The position numbers were made by a program, and so were the translations under genes. The notes beneath the pieces are model-generated. The model was not told where the DNA came from. It was given only the letters and a program-made list of their open reading frames with translations, and ran no database searches. 64,000 nucleotides of DNA from Comamonadaceae bacterium (GTDB lineage: Bacteria; Pseudomonadota; Gammaproteobacteria; Burkholderiales; Burkholderiaceae_C), in contig JAIYCG010000020.1 in NCBI GenBank assembly GCA_027488115.1, positions 1 to 64,000 of the forward strand, read 5' to 3'. The first letter of the stretch is position 1, and each line of letters opens with the position of its first letter. This document shows, in pieces, positions 34,257 through 43,908 of this stretch.

Positions 34257-34742
34257 TTACAGCCACTTTTGCATGAATTGCGCTTGTCCCGCTGCAGCTG
34301 CGAGTTCGTATTGGGTAAATCCAAACCGTTTGTAGCTGGACAAGGCCTGAGCGTTGCCACTGAGCACCTCGAGTGTCAGCTTGCAGCAACCGCGAGCCTG
34401 CGCGTAGTCTTCAGCGGCCTTGAGGAGAGATTGACCCACGCCTTGGCCCCGATGGGACGACAAAACGGCAATGTCGTGCACATTCAGCAAGGGCTTGGCC
34501 TTGAAGGTGGAGTAGCCTTCAAAGCAGTTGATGAGGCCAATGGGTTTGCCTTCTAACCATGCGATGAAACTGGCAGCGCCTGGAATGCGGGCCATGTCGG
34601 TGCACAAGCGCGCCGCATTTTCAGGATTCAGGGCCTCACCACCCCCCATCGGATCTTGCGCATAGGCATCTAACAAGAAGACCAAAGCCTGCGCATCTTG
34701 CGCGTCCAAGTAGTCAACACGCTTGATTTGCAAAGCGCTCAT
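34257..34742 (-). CDS. GNAT-family N-acetyltransferase
   Basis: A 161-residue acetyltransferase. [27 protein letters not shown] (about residues 92-118) carries the R-G-x-G-x-G acetyl-CoA loop, and [26 protein letters not shown] is the C-terminal motif. The N-terminal part resembles acetyltransferases with a [21 protein letters not shown] opening. The acceptor is unknown. Its ATG overlaps the gcvP stop (ATGA), a strong sign that it belongs to the glycine-cleavage operon. Confidence 0.85.
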   Translation of the reverse strand: MSALQIKRVDYLDAQDAQALVFLLDAYAQDPMGGGEALNPENAARLCTDMARIPGAASFIAWLEGKPIGLINCFEGYSTFKAKPLLNVHDIAVLSSHRGQGVGQSLLKAAEDYAQARGCCKLTLEVLSGNAQALSSYKRFGFTQYELAAAAGQAQFMQKWL

Positions 34743-37642
34743 GAAGCGTAGTCGCTCATGGGCACGCAGCTGCAGAACAGGTTGCGATCGCCGTACACGT
34801 TGTCGACGCGGCCCACTTGAGGCCAATATTTGACACTGCTTAAGGGGCGACCCGCTTGCGCAGCGCCCACTTCACGTGAGTAAGGACGATTCCAATCTGC
34901 AGCCATCAAACTGGCGGCTGTGTGAGGTGCATGCTTGAGGGGGTTGTTGTCTTGCGGCCAAACGCCGTTTTCAATGAGGCGCACTTCCTCACGAATGGCA
35001 ATCATGGCGTCAATGAAACGGTCGAGTTCTTCCAATGTTTCGCTTTCGGTGGGCTCCACCATGAGTGTGTTGATCACGGGGAATGACAATGTGGGTGCGT
35101 GGAATCCATAGTCCATCAAACGCTTTGCCACGTCTTCGGCCATCACACCGCTGGTTTCTTTGAGGACGCGCAAATCCAAAATGCATTCGTGGGCAACGTT
35201 CCCTGCTTTGCCATCTGCGCCGACACTGGCATACAGCGTGGGGTAGTGATCTGCCAAGCGATGGCTGATGTAGTTGGCCGCCAGAATGGCCGCTTCGGTG
35301 GCGTGTTTCAAACCTTCTGCGCCCATCATGCGGCAATACATCCAACTGATGGGCAATACAGCCGCATTGCCCAAAGGTGCGGCAGATACGGCACCCACAC
35401 CATTCACTTTGAGGCCACCCGTGGCATGTCCTGGTAAGTAAGGCACCAGATCTTCAACCACGCAAACAGGACCTACACCGGGGCCGCCGCCGCCATGAGG
35501 AATGCAAAAGGTTTTGTGCAAGTTGAGATGGCTGACATCGCCGCCAAATTCACCGGGTGCTGCCACGCCTACTAACGCATTCATGTTGGCGCCATCGACA
35601 TACACACGGCCACCATGTTGATGCACCAGTTCGCACAAGGCTTTGACTTGCGTTTCAAACACGCCATGCGTGCTAGGGTAGGTGATCATGACGGCGGCCA
35701 AGTTGGCGCTGTGTTGTTCGCACTTGGATTTGAGATCCGCCATGTCGACGTTGCCTTGTGAGTCGCAGGCGGTGACCACCACTTGCATGCCCACCATCTG
35801 TGCGCTGGCAGGGTTAGTGCCGTGTGCGCTAGAAGGGATGAGGCAGATATTGCGATGCCCTTGCCCCTTGGCTTCGTGAAAGGCCTTGATGACCAAGAGA
35901 CCTGCATACTCGCCTTGGGAGCCTGCGTTGGGTTGCAGGCTGATGCCAGCGTAGCCAGTGGCTTGGCACAGCCACTCTCGCAATTGCTCATCGAGCAGGG
36001 CATAGCCCTTGAGTTGGTCAGCGGGGGCGAACGGGTGCATGTTGGCAAATTCAGGCCACGTGATGGGAATCATCTCGCTGGTGGCGTTGAGCTTCATGGT
36101 GCATGAGCCTAGCGGAATCATGCTGCGATCGAGCGCCAAATCTTTGTCGCTCAATTGGCGGATGTAGCGCAACATACCAGTTTCGGAGTGGTACCGATTG
36201 AATACGGGATGGGTCAGGTAAGTGCTGGTACGGCGCAAGCCAGTAGGGATGAGAGCGTCGCGACCTTTTTCAAAAGGAGTCCAATCGGGCAAGGCTTGGC
36301 CGCCTTCTGCAAAGCTGGACCAAAGCGCTTCAATGTCGTCGCGTGAAGTGGTTTCGTCCAGAGAAACTGCAATGCTGTCTGCCTTTAACTTGCGCAAGTT
36401 AAAGCCTTTGAGCAAGGCTTTTTGCATCACGGCATCGGTGCGAGCGCCCGTGTTAATTTGCAAAGTATCAAAGGCGGATTTGTGTGCCAATTTGCATCCT
36501 AGTTGCTCTAAACCTTCAGCCAAGATGGCGGTGAAACTGGCCACACGTTGAGCAATGCGCTTCAGGCCCAGAGGGCCGTGATACACCGTGTACATGCTGG
36601 CTACCACCGCTGGCAAAACTTGGGCTGTGCAAATGTTGGAGGTGGCCTTTTCTCGGCGAATGTGTTGCTCGCGTGTTTGCAAAGCCAGGCGATAAGCGGG
36701 GTTGCCATGCACGTCCACACTGACACCCACCAGGCGGCCGGGCATAGAGCGTTTGTAATCATCACGGCAAGCAAGGTACGCGGCGTGAGGGCCGCCTGCA
36801 CCCATGGGCATGCCAAAGCGTTGGGTGGTGCCCACCACAATGTCGGCATCGAGCTCGCCTGGCGGCGTGAGCAATGTCAGGGCCAATAAATCGGCAGCCA
36901 CAATGAAGGCTGCTTGTGCAGCATGGGCTTGTGCAATGACGTCTTTCAAATCGTGCGTCATGCCTGAGGTAGACGGGTACTGCGCCACCACAGCAAAGTA
37001 GTCGTTTTGCTTCATGAGCTCGGTGGCCAAGCCTACCAACACCTTCAAGCCCAGTGGCGCTGCACGCGTTTGAATGACTTCAATGGTTTGAGGATGACAG
37101 TCGCTGGCCACAATGATGTTGTTGCTTTTGGATTTGACCGAGCGCTTGGCCAAAGTCATGGCCTCTGCTGCTGCCGTGGCCTCGTCCAGCATGGAGGCGT
37201 TGGCAATGGGCATGGCCGTTAAATCGCAAATCATGGTTTGGAAATTGACCAAGGCTTCCATGCGGCCTTGGCTGATTTCGGCTTGGTAGGGTGTGTAGGC
37301 GGTGTACCAAGCGGGATTTTCCAAAATGTTGCGCAAAATAACGCCAGGCGTGTGGGTGCCGTAGTAGCCCTGGCCAATGAAACTTTTGAGAATTTTGTTT
37401 TGCTGCGCCATGGCCTTGAGTTCGGCCAACGCGCCGGCCTCGGTGATGGGTGCCGGTAACTTCATGGCATGGCTGCGTGCAATGGAGGCGGGCACGATGC
37501 TTTCAATGAGCGCGCGCCTTGAGGCTAGACCAATGACCGACAGCATGTGCTGCTCATCTGTTTCACTGATGCCAATGTGGCGTGCAATGAACTCGCTCTC
37601 ATTTTCAAGTTGGCTTAAGGGGGCTGCAGATGACATCAACAT
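34739..37642 (-). CDS. gcvP: glycine dehydrogenase (decarboxylating), P-protein
   Basis: A 967-residue fused P-protein. It decarboxylates glycine with PLP and passes the aminomethyl group to the lipoyl arm of Gcv[34 protein letters not shown] starts the first half. The PLP lysine is near residue 710 in [14 protein letters not shown], and RDLFCSC-like sequence ends the protein. Length matches E. coli GcvP. It lies third in gcvT-gcvH-gcvP, 48 bases after gcvH, and its stop overlaps an acetyltransferase start. Control is expected through the tandem glycine riboswitch upstream of gcvT. Confidence 0.96.
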   Translation of the reverse strand: MLMSSAAPLSQLENESEFIARHIGISETDEQHMLSVIGLASRRALIESIVPASIARSHAMKLPAPITEAGALAELKAMAQQNKILKSFIGQGYYGTHTPGVILRNILENPAWYTAYTPYQAEISQGRMEALVNFQTMICDLTAMPIANASMLDEATAAAEAMTLAKRSVKSKSNNIIVASDCHPQTIEVIQTRAAPLGLKVLVGLATELMKQNDYFAVVAQYPSTSGMTHDLKDVIAQAHAAQAAFIVAADLLALTLLTPPGELDADIVVGTTQRFGMPMGAGGPHAAYLACRDDYKRSMPGRLVGVSVDVHGNPAYRLALQTREQHIRREKATSNICTAQVLPAVVASMYTVYHGPLGLKRIAQRVASFTAILAEGLEQLGCKLAHKSAFDTLQINTGARTDAVMQKALLKGFNLRKLKADSIAVSLDETTSRDDIEALWSSFAEGGQALPDWTPFEKGRDALIPTGLRRTSTYLTHPVFNRYHSETGMLRYIRQLSDKDLALDRSMIPLGSCTMKLNATSEMIPITWPEFANMHPFAPADQLKGYALLDEQLREWLCQATGYAGISLQPNAGSQGEYAGLLVIKAFHEAKGQGHRNICLIPSSAHGTNPASAQMVGMQVVVTACDSQGNVDMADLKSKCEQHSANLAAVMITYPSTHGVFETQVKALCELVHQHGGRVYVDGANMNALVGVAAPGEFGGDVSHLNLHKTFCIPHGGGGPGVGPVCVVEDLVPYLPGHATGGLKVNGVGAVSAAPLGNAAVLPISWMYCRMMGAEGLKHATEAAILAANYISHRLADHYPTLYASVGADGKAGNVAHECILDLRVLKETSGVMAEDVAKRLMDYGFHAPTLSFPVINTLMVEPTESETLEELDRFIDAMIAIREEVRLIENGVWPQDNNPLKHAPHTAASLMAADWNRPYSREVGAAQAGRPLSSVKYWPQVGRVDNVYGDRNLFCSCVPMSDYAS

Positions 37643-37690
37643 GTTGGAACTTTCAGACTCAAGGTTCGATCAAAATACGCAAGATAAATT

Positions 37691-38062
37691 TCAGTTTGAC
37701 GCAGCAAATGCGGTGTAAGCGGTTTCGTCCAACAAGGCATTCACTTGCGATGCATCGGACAACTTCACTTTGAAGAACCAACCTGCACCCAATGGGTCGG
37801 TGTTGGCCAGTGAAGGGTTATCGCGCAGGGCTTCATTGACTTCGGTTATTTCACCGCTGATGGGCATGTAAACATCGGCGGCAGCCTTCACAGACTCCAC
37901 CACACCCGCTACAGCCTTTTGTTCAAAACTGCTACCTACTTCTGGCAACTCCACAAACACCACATCCCCCAACGCATCTTGTGCGTGGTGCGTAATGCCC
38001 ACCGTGGCCACATCGCCTTCTAGCAAAATCCACTCATGCTCTTCTGTGTACTTCAAACTCAT
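37691..38062 (-). CDS. gcvH: glycine cleavage system H protein
   Basis: A 123-residue lipoyl carrier protein. The lipoylated Lys59 lies in [13 protein letters not shown], and the opening [30 protein letters not shown] is canonical. It shuttles the methylamine intermediate between GcvP, GcvT and lipoamide dehydrogenase. AAGGAGAGAA precedes the ATG. It sits 74 bases after gcvT. Confidence 0.97.
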   Translation of the reverse strand: MSLKYTEEHEWILLEGDVATVGITHHAQDALGDVVFVELPEVGSSFEQKAVAGVVESVKAAADVYMPISGEITEVNEALRDNPSLANTDPLGAGWFFKVKLSDASQVNALLDETAYTAFAASN

Positions 38063-38136
38063 TTTTCTCTCCTTGATTGATTGTTAATTGGGGTCAGATC
38101 ACAATTGTTTTGAAATGTGTTGATTGTTTGCGCGCT

Positions 38137-39264
38137 TCATCCGCGGTAATAGCGATTCGGTACAAATGGCATGGCACCGACAGTCATGGGGACGGCTTTA
38201 CCGCGAACTATTGCGTTGACCACATTGCCCAAGCTGGCATTTACAACATCCACATACCCCATGGCAACTGGCACATTGACCGTCGGCCCCAACAAGCCGC
38301 TAGACACTTCACCAATTTTGACGCCCTGTGTATTTTGCAATTCCACATGTTCACGCACAGGCACTCGCTCCTGAGCAATCAGGCCCACTCGCTTGCGCGT
38401 GAGGGCGCGAGTGCCATCCAATTGCCCCAGCACCATGTCGGCGCCAAGGAAGCCGCCTGCACGCGCGCCACCTGTTCGGCGAATTTTTTGAATGGCCCAA
38501 TTGAGCCCGGCTTCAACGGGCGTGGTGCTGGTGTCAATGTCGTTGCCGTACAAGCACAAGCCTGCTTCTAAACGCAATGAATTGCGTGCCCCCAATCCAA
38601 TGGGTTTGACCTCTGCTTGAGCTAACAAAGCGCGAGCAAAGGAATCAACATGATTGTTGTGAACAGAAATTTCAAAACCATCTTCGCCGGTGTAGCCCGA
38701 CCGGGTGATGAACAATTCAGCGCCTTGCCAATTGAAAGAAGCGCCCGTCATGAAGACCAGTTTGTCGACACCAGGCAACATGCGCGACAACGCACTGACG
38801 GCCTTGGGGCCTTGCAATGCCAAGAGCGCTTGTTCGGGCATGGGAACCACTTGGCATCGCGAGCCAATGTGCGATTGAATGTGAGCAATGTCATTCACTT
38901 TGCAAGCACCGTTCACGATGACAAAAATATCGGTACCCCTGTTCACGAACATCAAGTCATCCATGATGGTGCCTTCGTCTGTGAGCAGCAAACCATAGCG
39001 CTGTTTGCCGACAGGTAAATCAATGACATCGACAGGCATCAAGGATTCAAAGGCCGCAGCAGCTTCGGGGCCAACCAAGCGCAGTTGGCCCATGTGAGAC
39101 ACATCAAACAACCCAGCTTCTGAGCGCGTGTGGTGGTGTTCAGCCATCAAGCCCATGGGGTATTGGACGGGCATGCTGTAGCCAGCGAAAGGCACCATGC
39201 GCGCGCCAAGTTCTAGGTGCAAGCCGTTGAGGGGTGTGTTGAGCAGGGCGGTGTCAGTGGACAA
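38137..39264 (-). CDS. gcvT: glycine cleavage system T protein (aminomethyltransferase)
   Basis: A 375-residue folate-dependent aminomethyltransferase that releases ammonia and makes methylene-THF. LELGARMVPFAGYSMPVQYPMGLMAEH opens it, LFDVSHMGQLRL follows, GEDGFEISV lies in mid-protein, and PTLNVPVAMG-like strands end it. I place the start at TTG (residues STDTALLNTPLNG follow) because GGAGA lies seven bases upstream. ATG codons 10 and 14 codons further upstream lack a ribosome site and abut the riboswitch. A tandem glycine riboswitch ends about 48 bases before this start. Confidence 0.93.
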   Translation of the reverse strand: MSTDTALLNTPLNGLHLELGARMVPFAGYSMPVQYPMGLMAEHHHTRSEAGLFDVSHMGQLRLVGPEAAAAFESLMPVDVIDLPVGKQRYGLLLTDEGTIMDDLMFVNRGTDIFVIVNGACKVNDIAHIQSHIGSRCQVVPMPEQALLALQGPKAVSALSRMLPGVDKLVFMTGASFNWQGAELFITRSGYTGEDGFEISVHNNHVDSFARALLAQAEVKPIGLGARNSLRLEAGLCLYGNDIDTSTTPVEAGLNWAIQKIRRTGGARAGGFLGADMVLGQLDGTRALTRKRVGLIAQERVPVREHVELQNTQGVKIGEVSSGLLGPTVNVPVAMGYVDVVNASLGNVVNAIVRGKAVPMTVGAMPFVPNRYYRG

Positions 39265-39308
39265 ATCGGTTCTCCAAGGGCAATGTAAAACCATGACCGA
39301 AATCATGG

Positions 39309-39550
39309 GTTGCCCTCGCTGTCCGCTTTACCTGAGCGATTCGCCGGTTGAGCCTTTCTAAAAAGACTCACTGCGGGTTGCGCCTTCGGTGGAAGGTTCG
39401 ACCAGATGGCCCGCCTTCTCTCTCCAGTGAGGAAGCGTTCATGGTCAAACCACGAACGTTTGTCAGTCCTTTGTGCCTGAGCGTTCAGAAACTTTTCAGT
39501 GTCTTGCGCCTTCGGCGGCGGCCCTTCAATTTGAAGCCGCGCTCTCCTGA
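39309..39550 (-). promoter_or_regulatory. tandem glycine riboswitch upstream of gcvT
   Basis: Two aptamers are arranged head to tail on the minus strand. The first has GCCGAAGGCGCAA and CTCAGGCACAAAGG followed by ACTGAC. The second has ACCGAAGGCGCAACC and CTCAGGTAAAGCGGACAGC. These are the conserved glycine-binding cores, each ending in the purine-rich segment that closes the aptamer. A hairpin-rich linker separates them. In known cases glycine binding turns on gcv genes so that excess glycine is degraded. No strong terminator hairpin with a T run was noted after the second aptamer, so control may be at translation. Confidence 0.95.
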
Positions 39551-39558
39551 CCATTCAA

Positions 39559-39586
39559 ATTATAAACAGGTCTTCACGTCCTTGAA
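39559..39586 (-). promoter_or_regulatory. putative promoter of the riboswitch-gcv transcript
   Basis: On the minus strand a perfect -10 hexamer TATAAT lies seven to twelve bases before the first aptamer. The upstream -35 region (TTCAAG, 16-bp spacing) is poor. The position fits a transcript that begins at the riboswitch, in the short gap after the ETF-ubiquinone oxidoreductase stop. Confidence 0.55.
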
Positions 39587-39594
39587 GCAGTTTT

Positions 39595-41292
39595 TTACAT
39601 GCCCGAGTAGTTGGGACCACCACCGCCCTCTGGGGTGACCCAGACGATATTTTGAGTAGGGTCTTTGATGTCGCAGGTTTTGCAATGCACGCAATTTTGG
39701 GCATTGATTTGCAAGCGATCCGATTGGTCTTCGTTCTTCACATACTCGTAAACACCAGCGGGGCAATAGCGGGCCTCAGGTCCGCCAAACTTGGCCAAGT
39801 TCACATTGACTGGAACACTTGCGTCTTTCAGCGTCAGGTGGGCGGGCTGGTTTTCTTCGTGGTTGGTGTTGCTAATGAACACGCTGGACAAACGGTCGAA
39901 CGTGAGCTTCCCATCGGGCTTGGGATATTGAATGGGTTTGCATTCAGCCGCGGGCTTCAGAAAGGTGTGGTCGGCCGCTGTACGGCGAATGGTCCATGGG
40001 ATGTGGCCGCGCAACACAAACTGCTCTATGCCCGTCATGAGGGTGCCCACGGTGCGGCCTTTTTTGAACCACTGTTTGAAATTGCGCGCTTTGTTCAGTT
40101 CGGTGTACAGCCAACTGTTCTCGAAGGCCGCTGGGTAGGCGCTGAGCTCATCATGCTCGCGCCCTGATTGCAATGCTTCGAAGGCCGCCTCTGCCGCCAG
40201 CATGCCTGTTTTAATGGCGGCATGGCTGCCCTTGATGCGACTGGCATTGAGATAGCCAGCCTCGCAACCCACCAAGGCGCCGCCTGGAAACACAGTTTTG
40301 GGCAAGGACAATAATCCGCCCGCTGTGATTGCGCGAGCACCGTAAGAGATGCGTTTGGCAGGTGCGATGCCCTTGGCTTCATCGCCTTCAAAGTAATAGC
40401 GAATATTGGGGTGTGTTTTGAAGCGTTGAAATTCTTCAAAGGGGCTGAGCCAAGGATTGGTGTAATCAAGGCCAACCACAAAACCTACCACCACCATGTT
40501 GTCTTCCATGTGGTACAAAAAAGAGCCGCCGTAGGTGTTTTCATCCAGCGGCCAACCAGCGCTGTGCAAAGCCAAACCCGCTTTGTGGCGCGCAGGGTCA
40601 ATTTCCCACAATTCTTTGATGCCAATGCCGTAGCTTTGAGGGTCGGAGTGGGCATCTAGTTTGAAGCGAGCAATGACTTGCTTGCCCAAATGGCCACGCG
40701 CGCCTTCTGCAAAAACAGTGTATTTAGCATGCAATTCCATGCCCAATTGGAAACTTTCTGTGGGCTCGCCATCTTTGCCGATGCCCATGTTGCCGGTGGC
40801 CACCCCTTTGACCGAGCCATCGTCGTTGTACAAAACTTCTGCGGCTGTGAAGCCAGGGAAGATTTCGACGCCCAAGGCTTCTGCTTGTTCCCCAAGCCAA
40901 CGGGTGAAGTTGCCCAAGCTGATGATGTAGTTGCCATCGTTGTGAAAGCAAGGTGGCAATGTGAGGTTGGGAACCCGTGTGGCACCTGTTTCTGTGGTCA
41001 TCAAGAAGATGTCTTCTGTGACCGCTTGGTTCAATGGCGCACCCATCTCTTTCCATTTGGGAAAGAGTTCAGTCAGTGCAATAGGGTCCATGATGGCGCC
41101 CGACAAAATGTGCGCGCCTGGCTCTGAGCCTTTTTCCAAAACCACGACCGACACCTCGGTGCCTTTTTCTTGGGCCAGTTGCTTTAGGCGAATGGCCGTA
41201 GACAAACCAGCGGGGCCACCCCCTACAACGACCACGTCGTATGCCATCGATTCACGGGGGCCGTGTGTGCTCAAAATTTCTTCGGGTGTCAT
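39595..41292 (-). CDS. electron transfer flavoprotein-ubiquinone oxidoreductase
   Basis: A 565-residue membrane-associated flavo-iron-sulfur protein that passes electrons from ETF to ubiquinone. The FAD motif VVGGGPAGLSTAIRLKQLAQ is at about residues 21-40, the quinone-binding middle segment contains YGIGIKELWEI, and the C-terminal 4Fe-4S cluster is in NAQNCVHCKTCDIKDPTQNI. Length and the GGGGPNYSGM end are typical. It serves acyl-CoA dehydrogenases and fits the acyl-CoA genes of this window. The gene ends just before the gcv promoter region. Confidence 0.94.
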   Translation of the reverse strand: MTPEEILSTHGPRESMAYDVVVVGGGPAGLSTAIRLKQLAQEKGTEVSVVVLEKGSEPGAHILSGAIMDPIALTELFPKWKEMGAPLNQAVTEDIFLMTTETGATRVPNLTLPPCFHNDGNYIISLGNFTRWLGEQAEALGVEIFPGFTAAEVLYNDDGSVKGVATGNMGIGKDGEPTESFQLGMELHAKYTVFAEGARGHLGKQVIARFKLDAHSDPQSYGIGIKELWEIDPARHKAGLALHSAGWPLDENTYGGSFLYHMEDNMVVVGFVVGLDYTNPWLSPFEEFQRFKTHPNIRYYFEGDEAKGIAPAKRISYGARAITAGGLLSLPKTVFPGGALVGCEAGYLNASRIKGSHAAIKTGMLAAEAAFEALQSGREHDELSAYPAAFENSWLYTELNKARNFKQWFKKGRTVGTLMTGIEQFVLRGHIPWTIRRTAADHTFLKPAAECKPIQYPKPDGKLTFDRLSSVFISNTNHEENQPAHLTLKDASVPVNVNLAKFGGPEARYCPAGVYEYVKNEDQSDRLQINAQNCVHCKTCDIKDPTQNIVWVTPEGGGGPNYSGM

Positions 41293-41433
41293 GAAGTGAC
41301 TCGCATTAAGTTGTCATACTTTGGCCAATTGATGGCCTCACAACCCATTTTAAGCTCGGAACAGGCAGAATCCGCCTAATAATCCCTTTGAAATCCAGCA
41401 CCACCTCATGGGCTCAGCAGACAGACAAGACTT

Positions 41434-41856
41434 ATGAAATTTGAAATTCCTGAAATCAAGAAAAAAGTTCATGAAATGATCATTCCCATTCGATGGGGCG
41501 ACATGGACGCCATGGGGCATGTCAACAACACGGTGTACTTCAGGTATTTGGAAACGGTTCGAATTGATTATTTTCAGTCGATTGGTTGTGAGCCCAATCC
41601 CCAGGGACAAGGCCCTGTGATCGTGAATGCTTTTTGCAATTTTTACAAACAGTTGGAGTATCCCGGCAACGTGCTGGCCAAGATGTATGTCAGCGACCCT
41701 GCACGCACCACCTTTGAGTCGTGGTGTACTTTGGAATTGGTCGAACAGCCAGGTGTGATTTACGCGGCAGGCGGCGCCACCACCATTTGGGTTGATTTTC
41801 CGCATCAAAAAGCGGTCACTTTGCCGGATGACATGAGGGCGCGCGTCACGCCTTAA
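41434..41856 (+). CDS. acyl-CoA thioesterase, 4HBT hot-dog family
   Basis: A 140-residue hot-dog fold protein. IPIRWGDMDAMGHVNNTVYFRYLETVRIDYF contains the catalytic Asp of the 4-hydroxybenzoyl-CoA thioesterase family, followed by the conserved H-x-N-N. The substrate is probably an acyl- or aryl-CoA and cannot be narrowed. It lies divergent from the ETF-QO gene across about 140 bases that hold no other gene, and tail to tail with the AhpD-like gene. Confidence 0.87.
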   Translation: MKFEIPEIKKKVHEMIIPIRWGDMDAMGHVNNTVYFRYLETVRIDYFQSIGCEPNPQGQGPVIVNAFCNFYKQLEYPGNVLAKMYVSDPARTTFESWCTLELVEQPGVIYAAGGATTIWVDFPHQKAVTLPDDMRARVTP

Positions 41857-41859
41857 AGC

Positions 41860-42477
41860 TTAGGTTTTTTGTTTCGGCACGCGGCCCATGAGGTAAAACT
41901 CAGGGTTGGGCATCATGTTGCTGAAGCTGGCCATGCGGTTAGACAAGCCAAAGAATGCTGTGATGGCTGCGATGTCCCAGATGTCTTCGTCGTCAAAACC
42001 ATGGGCATGCAAAGGTGCGAAGTCGGCTTCATCAATTTGGTCGCTTTGAAGACAAACCTTCAAGGCGAAATCGAGCATGGCACGTTGCCGCGGTGAAATA
42101 TCGGCTTTGCGATAGTTCACGGCCACTTGATCGGCCACCAAAGGCTTCTTTTCATAAATTCGCAAAATAGCCCCATGGGCCACCACACAATACAAACAGT
42201 TGTTGGCGGCGCTGGTGGCCGTGACGATCATTTCGCGGTCGCCTTTGGTCAGGTGGCTGTTGCGGCCCACTGATTCAGGCAGCATGAGCGCGTCGTGATA
42301 GGCAAAGAAGGCGCGCCATTCAGCGGGTCTGCGAGCAAAAGCCAAAAAAACTTGGGGTACAAAGCCCGCTTTTTCTTGAACTTCCAAAATCTTGGCCCGA
42401 ATGTCTTCTGGCACATCTTTGAGCTCTGGCGCAGGGTAGCGCGTGGTTTTGGTGCTTGATGTGTCGGGGGTGTTCAT
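41860..42477 (-). CDS. AhpD-like / carboxymuconolactone-decarboxylase family peroxidase-related protein
   Basis: A 205-residue helical protein with the CxxC-His motif NNCLYCVVAHGA (about residue 87), as in AhpD-type and uncharacterised peroxidase-related proteins. LTKGDREMIVTATSAAN before it and ISPRQRAMLDFALKVC after it are standard. It is expected to reduce peroxides through the CxxC pair. The start at MNTPDTSST agrees with relatives. The gene overlaps nothing and ends three bases from the thioesterase stop. Confidence 0.85.
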   Translation of the reverse strand: MNTPDTSSTKTTRYPAPELKDVPEDIRAKILEVQEKAGFVPQVFLAFARRPAEWRAFFAYHDALMLPESVGRNSHLTKGDREMIVTATSAANNCLYCVVAHGAILRIYEKKPLVADQVAVNYRKADISPRQRAMLDFALKVCLQSDQIDEADFAPLHAHGFDDEDIWDIAAITAFFGLSNRMASFSNMMPNPEFYLMGRVPKQKT

Positions 42478-42556
42478 GGCAATCCTTGTCAGTTTGCTGA
42501 TTCTAATCACCTATTACACTACTTACTTTTAAGAAATTCCCTCTTAGGAGCGCCCT

Positions 42557-43264
42557 GTGAACAAGATTTTCCCCTCTGCTGCCGAGGCGCTGAAAGGCGC
42601 AGTGGCTGACGGTCAATTGCTGGCTGTTGGTGGCTTTGGCCTCTGCGGTATTCCCGAAGCCCTGATCGATGCATTGCGTGATTCAGGTGTGAAGAACCTC
42701 ACCGCTATCTCTAACAATGCCGGCGTTGACGGCTTTGGTTTAGGCAAGTTGCTTGAAACGCGTCAAATCAAAAAAATGATTTCTTCTTACGTGGGTGAGA
42801 ACAAAGAATTTGAGCGCCAGTTTTTGGCGGGCGAGCTTGAGCTTGAATTTACACCCCAAGGCACTTTGGCAGAGAAGCTTCGTGCAGGCGGTTCAGGCAT
42901 TCCGGCTTTCTTTACCAAAACGGGGGTGGGAACGGTGGTGGCCGATGGCAAAGAGTTGCGTGAGTTCGATGGCGAAACCTATGTCATGGAGCGCGCATTG
43001 GTGCCTGACGTTTCTTTGGTCAAAGCTTGGCGTGCCGACAAATCTGGCAACTTGCAATTCCGCCTCACGGCGCGCAACTTCAACCCCGCTGTGGCCATGG
43101 CGGGCAAGTTGTGCATTGTGGAAGTTGAGGAGATTGTCGAAACAGGCGACATGATTCCCGATCAAATTCATTTGCCAGGAATTTATGTGCACCGTTTGGT
43201 GCTCAACAAGCACCCTGAAAAACGCATTGAAAAACGCACCATCACAGAGAAAGCAGGAGTCTAA
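42557..43264 (+). CDS. scoA: succinyl-CoA:3-ketoacid CoA-transferase, subunit A
   Basis: A 235-residue A subunit. It shows the opening [46 protein letters not shown] sequence, [16 protein letters not shown] and the C-terminal [25 protein letters not shown]. Together with subunit B it transfers CoA from succinyl-CoA to acetoacetate. The start is GTG with AGGAG upstream. Subunit B follows after two bases. Confidence 0.93.
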   Translation: MNKIFPSAAEALKGAVADGQLLAVGGFGLCGIPEALIDALRDSGVKNLTAISNNAGVDGFGLGKLLETRQIKKMISSYVGENKEFERQFLAGELELEFTPQGTLAEKLRAGGSGIPAFFTKTGVGTVVADGKELREFDGETYVMERALVPDVSLVKAWRADKSGNLQFRLTARNFNPAVAMAGKLCIVEVEEIVETGDMIPDQIHLPGIYVHRLVLNKHPEKRIEKRTITEKAGV

Positions 43265-43266
43265 GC

Positions 43267-43908
43267 ATGAGCTGGAGTCAAGACCAAATGGCGGCACGTG
43301 CCGCACACGAATTGCAAGACGGCTTCTATGTGAATCTGGGCATTGGTATTCCCACTTTGGTGGCCAACCACGTGCCCAGCAACATTGAAGTGTGGCTGCA
43401 GTCAGAAAACGGCATGCTGGGCATTGGTCCGTTTCCTACTGAAGATGAAGTCGACGCCGACCTGATCAACGCGGGCAAGCAAACCGTGACCACCATCAAG
43501 GGCACCTCTATTTTTGGCAGCCACGACAGCTTCGCCATGATTCGGGGCGGCAAAATCAATTTGTCCATTTTGGGCGCCATGCAAGTGAGCGAAAAGGGCG
43601 ATCTGGCCAACTGGATGATTCCGGGCAAGATGGTCAAGGGCATGGGCGGCGCCATGGATTTGGTGGCGGGTGTGAAGCGTGTCATTATTTTGATGGAACA
43701 CGTGGCCAAGAAAAAAGACGGCACCGAAGATTTGAAAATTTTGAAGCAGTGCACATTGCCTTTAACAGGTGTGGGCGTTGTCGATCGAATCATCACCGAT
43801 TTGGCTGTCATGGATGTGGTGCCTGAAGGCTTGAAGGTCATTGAGTTGGCCCCGGGCGTGACGCAAGAATTTTTGCAAAGCAAAACAGGCTGCCCCCTGG
43901 TCTTCTGA
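43267..43908 (+). CDS. scoB: succinyl-CoA:3-ketoacid CoA-transferase, subunit B
   Basis: A 213-residue B subunit. The catalytic Glu is in [14 protein letters not shown] (about residue 46), with [11 protein letters not shown] and [21 protein letters not shown]. The end [14 protein letters not shown] is characteristic. It is co-translated with scoA, and its TGA overlaps the ATG of a malate/tartrate-type dehydrogenase (TGATG). The CoA-transferase may therefore work on substrates linked to that enzyme as well as on acetoacetate. Confidence 0.93.
   Translation: MSWSQDQMAARAAHELQDGFYVNLGIGIPTLVANHVPSNIEVWLQSENGMLGIGPFPTEDEVDADLINAGKQTVTTIKGTSIFGSHDSFAMIRGGKINLSILGAMQVSEKGDLANWMIPGKMVKGMGGAMDLVAGVKRVIILMEHVAKKKDGTEDLKILKQCTLPLTGVGVVDRIITDLAVMDVVPEGLKVIELAPGVTQEFLQSKTGCPLVF

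Noticed and set aside
39294..39306. ATG starts for gcvT
   Set aside because: No ribosome site precedes them and they adjoin the riboswitch. The TTG further down has GGAGA at the right distance.
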